Translations under genes and position numbers: made by a program
Part shown: in pieces, positions 62,229 through 64,000 of the stretch
How the letters are laid out: every line of letters starts with the position of its first letter
Position numbering within the stretch: position 1 is the first letter of the stretch
Assembly (NCBI RefSeq): GCF_039545795.1
Contig: NZ_CP154260.1
Location: 6,577,001-6,641,000 of the forward strand
DNA from: Chitinophaga niabensis
GTDB taxonomy: Bacteria; Bacteroidota; Bacteroidia; Chitinophagales; Chitinophagaceae
Direction of reading: 5' to 3'
DNA length: 64,000 bases
Notes under the pieces: model-generated
What the model was told of the DNA's origin: nothing
Databases searched by the model: none
What the model saw: only the letters and a program-made list of their open reading frames with translations

Positions 62229-63512
62229 ATGCAAATTATGAACAAGCTATTAATAGGGCTCATCTGCTTATTGTCACTGGCACAGGCCGGTTGTGAAAAA
62301 GATGGATTCGCCTACAAATTATACGAGCCAACAATAGACGATGTGGATTCCATCTACCTCTCTGCTACAGATAAAATGATGATCGCAGACGGTCAGGCTA
62401 CCCTGAACTTTATAGTGGAAGCCTATCGTACAGTGCGTCTGCCCTCTGGTAAGGATAGCCTGGAGTTTATCGACTACCGTAAATTACCAGCCGGTTCTTT
62501 GAAAATAATAGAGGAGAGGTCCGGCAAAGAAGTAGGATTGAGTTATTCCACTACTACCATCCCTTTCGATACCGTGAAGTTCCATGCAGAGATCGGAACA
62601 ATGAAGTCCGCCACCAAACCTGTGGCCTTAAGGGCCAAACCGGCTGATCCTGCTAAAGTATATGTAGATGTGATCTTCCATGTATGGGAGCTGAACACAA
62701 CACATTCCAGCTACGATGTATCCTCTTACCAACCGGTGAAGCTGGCACAATTGCAGGAAGGCATCGCTTATATGAACAGCGTTATCAATAACCAGGTAGG
62801 CAAAAGTCCTAACGGTGCTAAGGCGAATATTGAATTCCGGCTGGCCACAAAGAACCAGGCAGGCCAAACCTTACCCGAACCAGGTTTTAACAGAATTATA
62901 TATAGCGACAATGTGAAAGTGAACCCGTTGGCCACTATTTTTAACGTATCGGATTTCATTGCGTTCATCAATGCGAATAAAGCCACTACTATCTGGAACC
63001 CGAAGCAGTACCTGAATGTACAGGTAATACCTTCCGGTGCCAACAATGCCATGGGTACAGTATATCCTGCTAAACAACTGGCTCCGCAGCCCGGCCAGCA
63101 GGCTATCCTGGGAGTAGCAGGTACTGCAGTCAATGAGGATGATTTTATCCTGGACTATGCCAACGCCTGTGTCGGATTTCCACGCACCATGCTCTTCCCG
63201 GGTATTGAACGGAAGATAGAAATGTTCCGCTTCATAGGTACATTCTATGGATTGTATACGCCTTCGTATTCTGCCTCCCGCCTTTACTCCGATCTGTGTT
63301 ACGATACCCGTAAGTTCGATGGGCAGGATAAACGTAACAGTTATTCCTTTGCATTAAAAGTGGGCCTGGACAATGAGAAATATGTTGCAGACAATGCGAT
63401 GGACGACAGCCGGTATCCTACTTTACTCAATTCCATCACAGCGGACCAGGTGGCCCGTATGCGTGCAGTAATGGCACGCTGCCCTGGAAGAATGAATGCT
63501 AAAAATCAGTAA
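62229..63512 (+). CDS. M43-like lipoprotein with a lost zinc-binding motif (pseudo-metalloprotease)
   Basis: Lipoprotein of 427 aa (signal peptide LIGLICLLSLAQAGC, Cys22) in a SusCD locus. From about residue 143 it follows the M43 pappalysin-like protease pattern: VYVDVIFHVWE, IEFRLATKNQAGQ, WNPKQYLNVQVIP. The position of the HExGHxxGLxH motif reads RFIGTFYGLYT (residues 334-344), so all three zinc histidines and the catalytic glutamate are gone, while the Met-turn-like NAMDD and the ITADQVARMRAVMARCP tail remain. It is probably a non-catalytic binding protein. A start 3 codons later is also possible. Confidence 0.75.
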   Translation: MQIMNKLLIGLICLLSLAQAGCEKDGFAYKLYEPTIDDVDSIYLSATDKMMIADGQATLNFIVEAYRTVRLPSGKDSLEFIDYRKLPAGSLKIIEERSGKEVGLSYSTTTIPFDTVKFHAEIGTMKSATKPVALRAKPADPAKVYVDVIFHVWELNTTHSSYDVSSYQPVKLAQLQEGIAYMNSVINNQVGKSPNGAKANIEFRLATKNQAGQTLPEPGFNRIIYSDNVKVNPLATIFNVSDFIAFINANKATTIWNPKQYLNVQVIPSGANNAMGTVYPAKQLAPQPGQQAILGVAGTAVNEDDFILDYANACVGFPRTMLFPGIERKIEMFRFIGTFYGLYTPSYSASRLYSDLCYDTRKFDGQDKRNSYSFALKVGLDNEKYVADNAMDDSRYPTLLNSITADQVARMRAVMARCPGRMNAKNQ

Positions 63513-63523
63513 AACCATACATC

Positions 63524-64000
63524 ATGAAGAAAATAATGTTGTTAGCAGCTGCAGGAATGTTTTCCTCCATACTGCACGCCCAGGAGGCCTTTACGCTGAA
63601 TGGAAAAATAGATGACCTGGGAGAACCCGCCAAGGTAATATTATTGTATGCTTTCGATGGAAAGAGAGTAACAGATACCGCAGAGCTGAAAGCAGGCGCC
63701 TTTAGTTTTTCAGGCAAGATCAACAAACCGGTACAGGCAGTGATCACTGTTATGAAAGGCAGTGCCAACCCACGCATGAATTTTGGGATGGGATATGGTG
63801 GTGAGATTATCGGTCGTGATGGCTGCTCTTTCTACCTGGATAAAGGGAACATTACCCTGACCGGTAAAACCATCAAAGAATCCGATATCAAAGGCTCTGC
63901 AGCACAGGACGATTATGCGGTATTGCAGAAAGCCCGTAAACCTGTTGTGGATAAACTCACTGCTATCAGCGATGAGATGAAAAAGTATGCTACAGACAGA
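63524..64000 (+). CDS. DUF4369/TlpA-like secreted protein, cut by the window end
   Basis: The first 159 codons are in the window, and the frame is open to the end. It has a signal peptide (MKKIMLLAAAGMFSSILHAQ) and a beta-rich domain of the DUF4369 kind (FTLNGKIDDLGEPAKVILLYAFDGKR, FSFSGKINKPVQAVITV, CSFYLDKGNITLTGK), then a helical segment. Such N-termini usually precede a thioredoxin-like TlpA domain with a CxxC motif, which would lie beyond the window. It follows the M43-like gene after 11 bp, in the same locus. Confidence 0.7.
   Translation, partial: MKKIMLLAAAGMFSSILHAQEAFTLNGKIDDLGEPAKVILLYAFDGKRVTDTAELKAGAFSFSGKINKPVQAVITVMKGSANPRMNFGMGYGGEIIGRDGCSFYLDKGNITLTGKTIKESDIKGSAAQDDYAVLQKARKPVVDKLTAISDEMKKYATDR

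Overview
This window reads as the chromosome of a Bacteroidota bacterium, most probably a Chitinophaga-like member of the Chitinophagaceae. The signs are a TonB-linked SusC porin with an N-terminal STN domain followed by SusD, the FecI-type sigma factor and FecR anti-sigma pair in front of them, a DUF3078 protein, a group II geranylgeranylglyceryl phosphate synthase, a LytS/LytTR pair, and promoters with the Bacteroidota -7 box TAnnTTTG. The family placement is inference. No rRNA, tRNA, CRISPR array, transposase or phage structural module was recognised, so most of the window looks like ordinary chromosome.

Layout. 0-7.7 kb, plus strand: polyphosphate kinase 2, MscL, a DUF3078 protein, ScpA, an AraC regulator and a redox or stress cluster (pirin, YceI, OsmC, second pirin). 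7.7-12.3 kb, minus: a three-PAS sensor with no ATPase domain, a PaaE-like ferredoxin reductase and dxs. 12.5-14.3 kb, plus: a LytS-type kinase and its LytTR regulator. 14.7-19.1 kb: GGGP synthase divergent from a B12-dependent class II ribonucleotide reductase; a 23-bp DnaA-box-like palindrome lies between them. 20.2-24.5 kb: DUF71 ATPase, small secreted and membrane proteins, a GNAT enzyme, a PRPP-synthetase paralogue and a CarboxypepD_reg-like protein. 24.5-25.0 kb: an intergenic tandem repeat. 25.0-30.6 kb, minus: a tripartite RND efflux operon. 31.0-33.3 kb, plus: acpP-fabF-rnc.

33.5-43.9 kb: a WYL regulator with a GyrI-like protein, cydAB, a membrane hybrid histidine kinase, and an SOS-like group on the minus strand (YedK/HMCES, an unknown protein, UmuC). 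cydAB is bracketed by short plus-strand intergenic modules that end in terminators and share a GTTAAATTGGAG-type motif; these are candidate small RNAs. 44.3-47.0 kb: a cobalamin riboswitch in front of metE, so the B12-independent methionine synthase is presumably shut off when B12 is present, while the B12-dependent NrdJ can then work. 47.1-55.2 kb: aquaporin, assorted small proteins, FKBP, an ankyrin protein, GNAT, and a Crp-like regulator upstream of a DJ-1/PfpI protein with a consensus CRP-type operator between them. 55.2-64.0 kb, plus: a FecI-FecR-SusC-SusD locus followed by a lipoprotein with the M43 (pappalysin-like) metalloprotease fold whose zinc-binding motif is lost, and a TlpA/DUF4369-type protein cut off by the window end.

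Most start sites were moved to the internal ATG that fits a signal peptide or family N-terminus. The most interesting items are the candidate small RNAs around cydAB, the pseudo-metalloprotease in the SusCD locus, the palindromic operators at umuC and nrdJ, the CRP-type site matched to a CRP-like recognition helix, and the tandem and inverted repeats in the intergenic regions.
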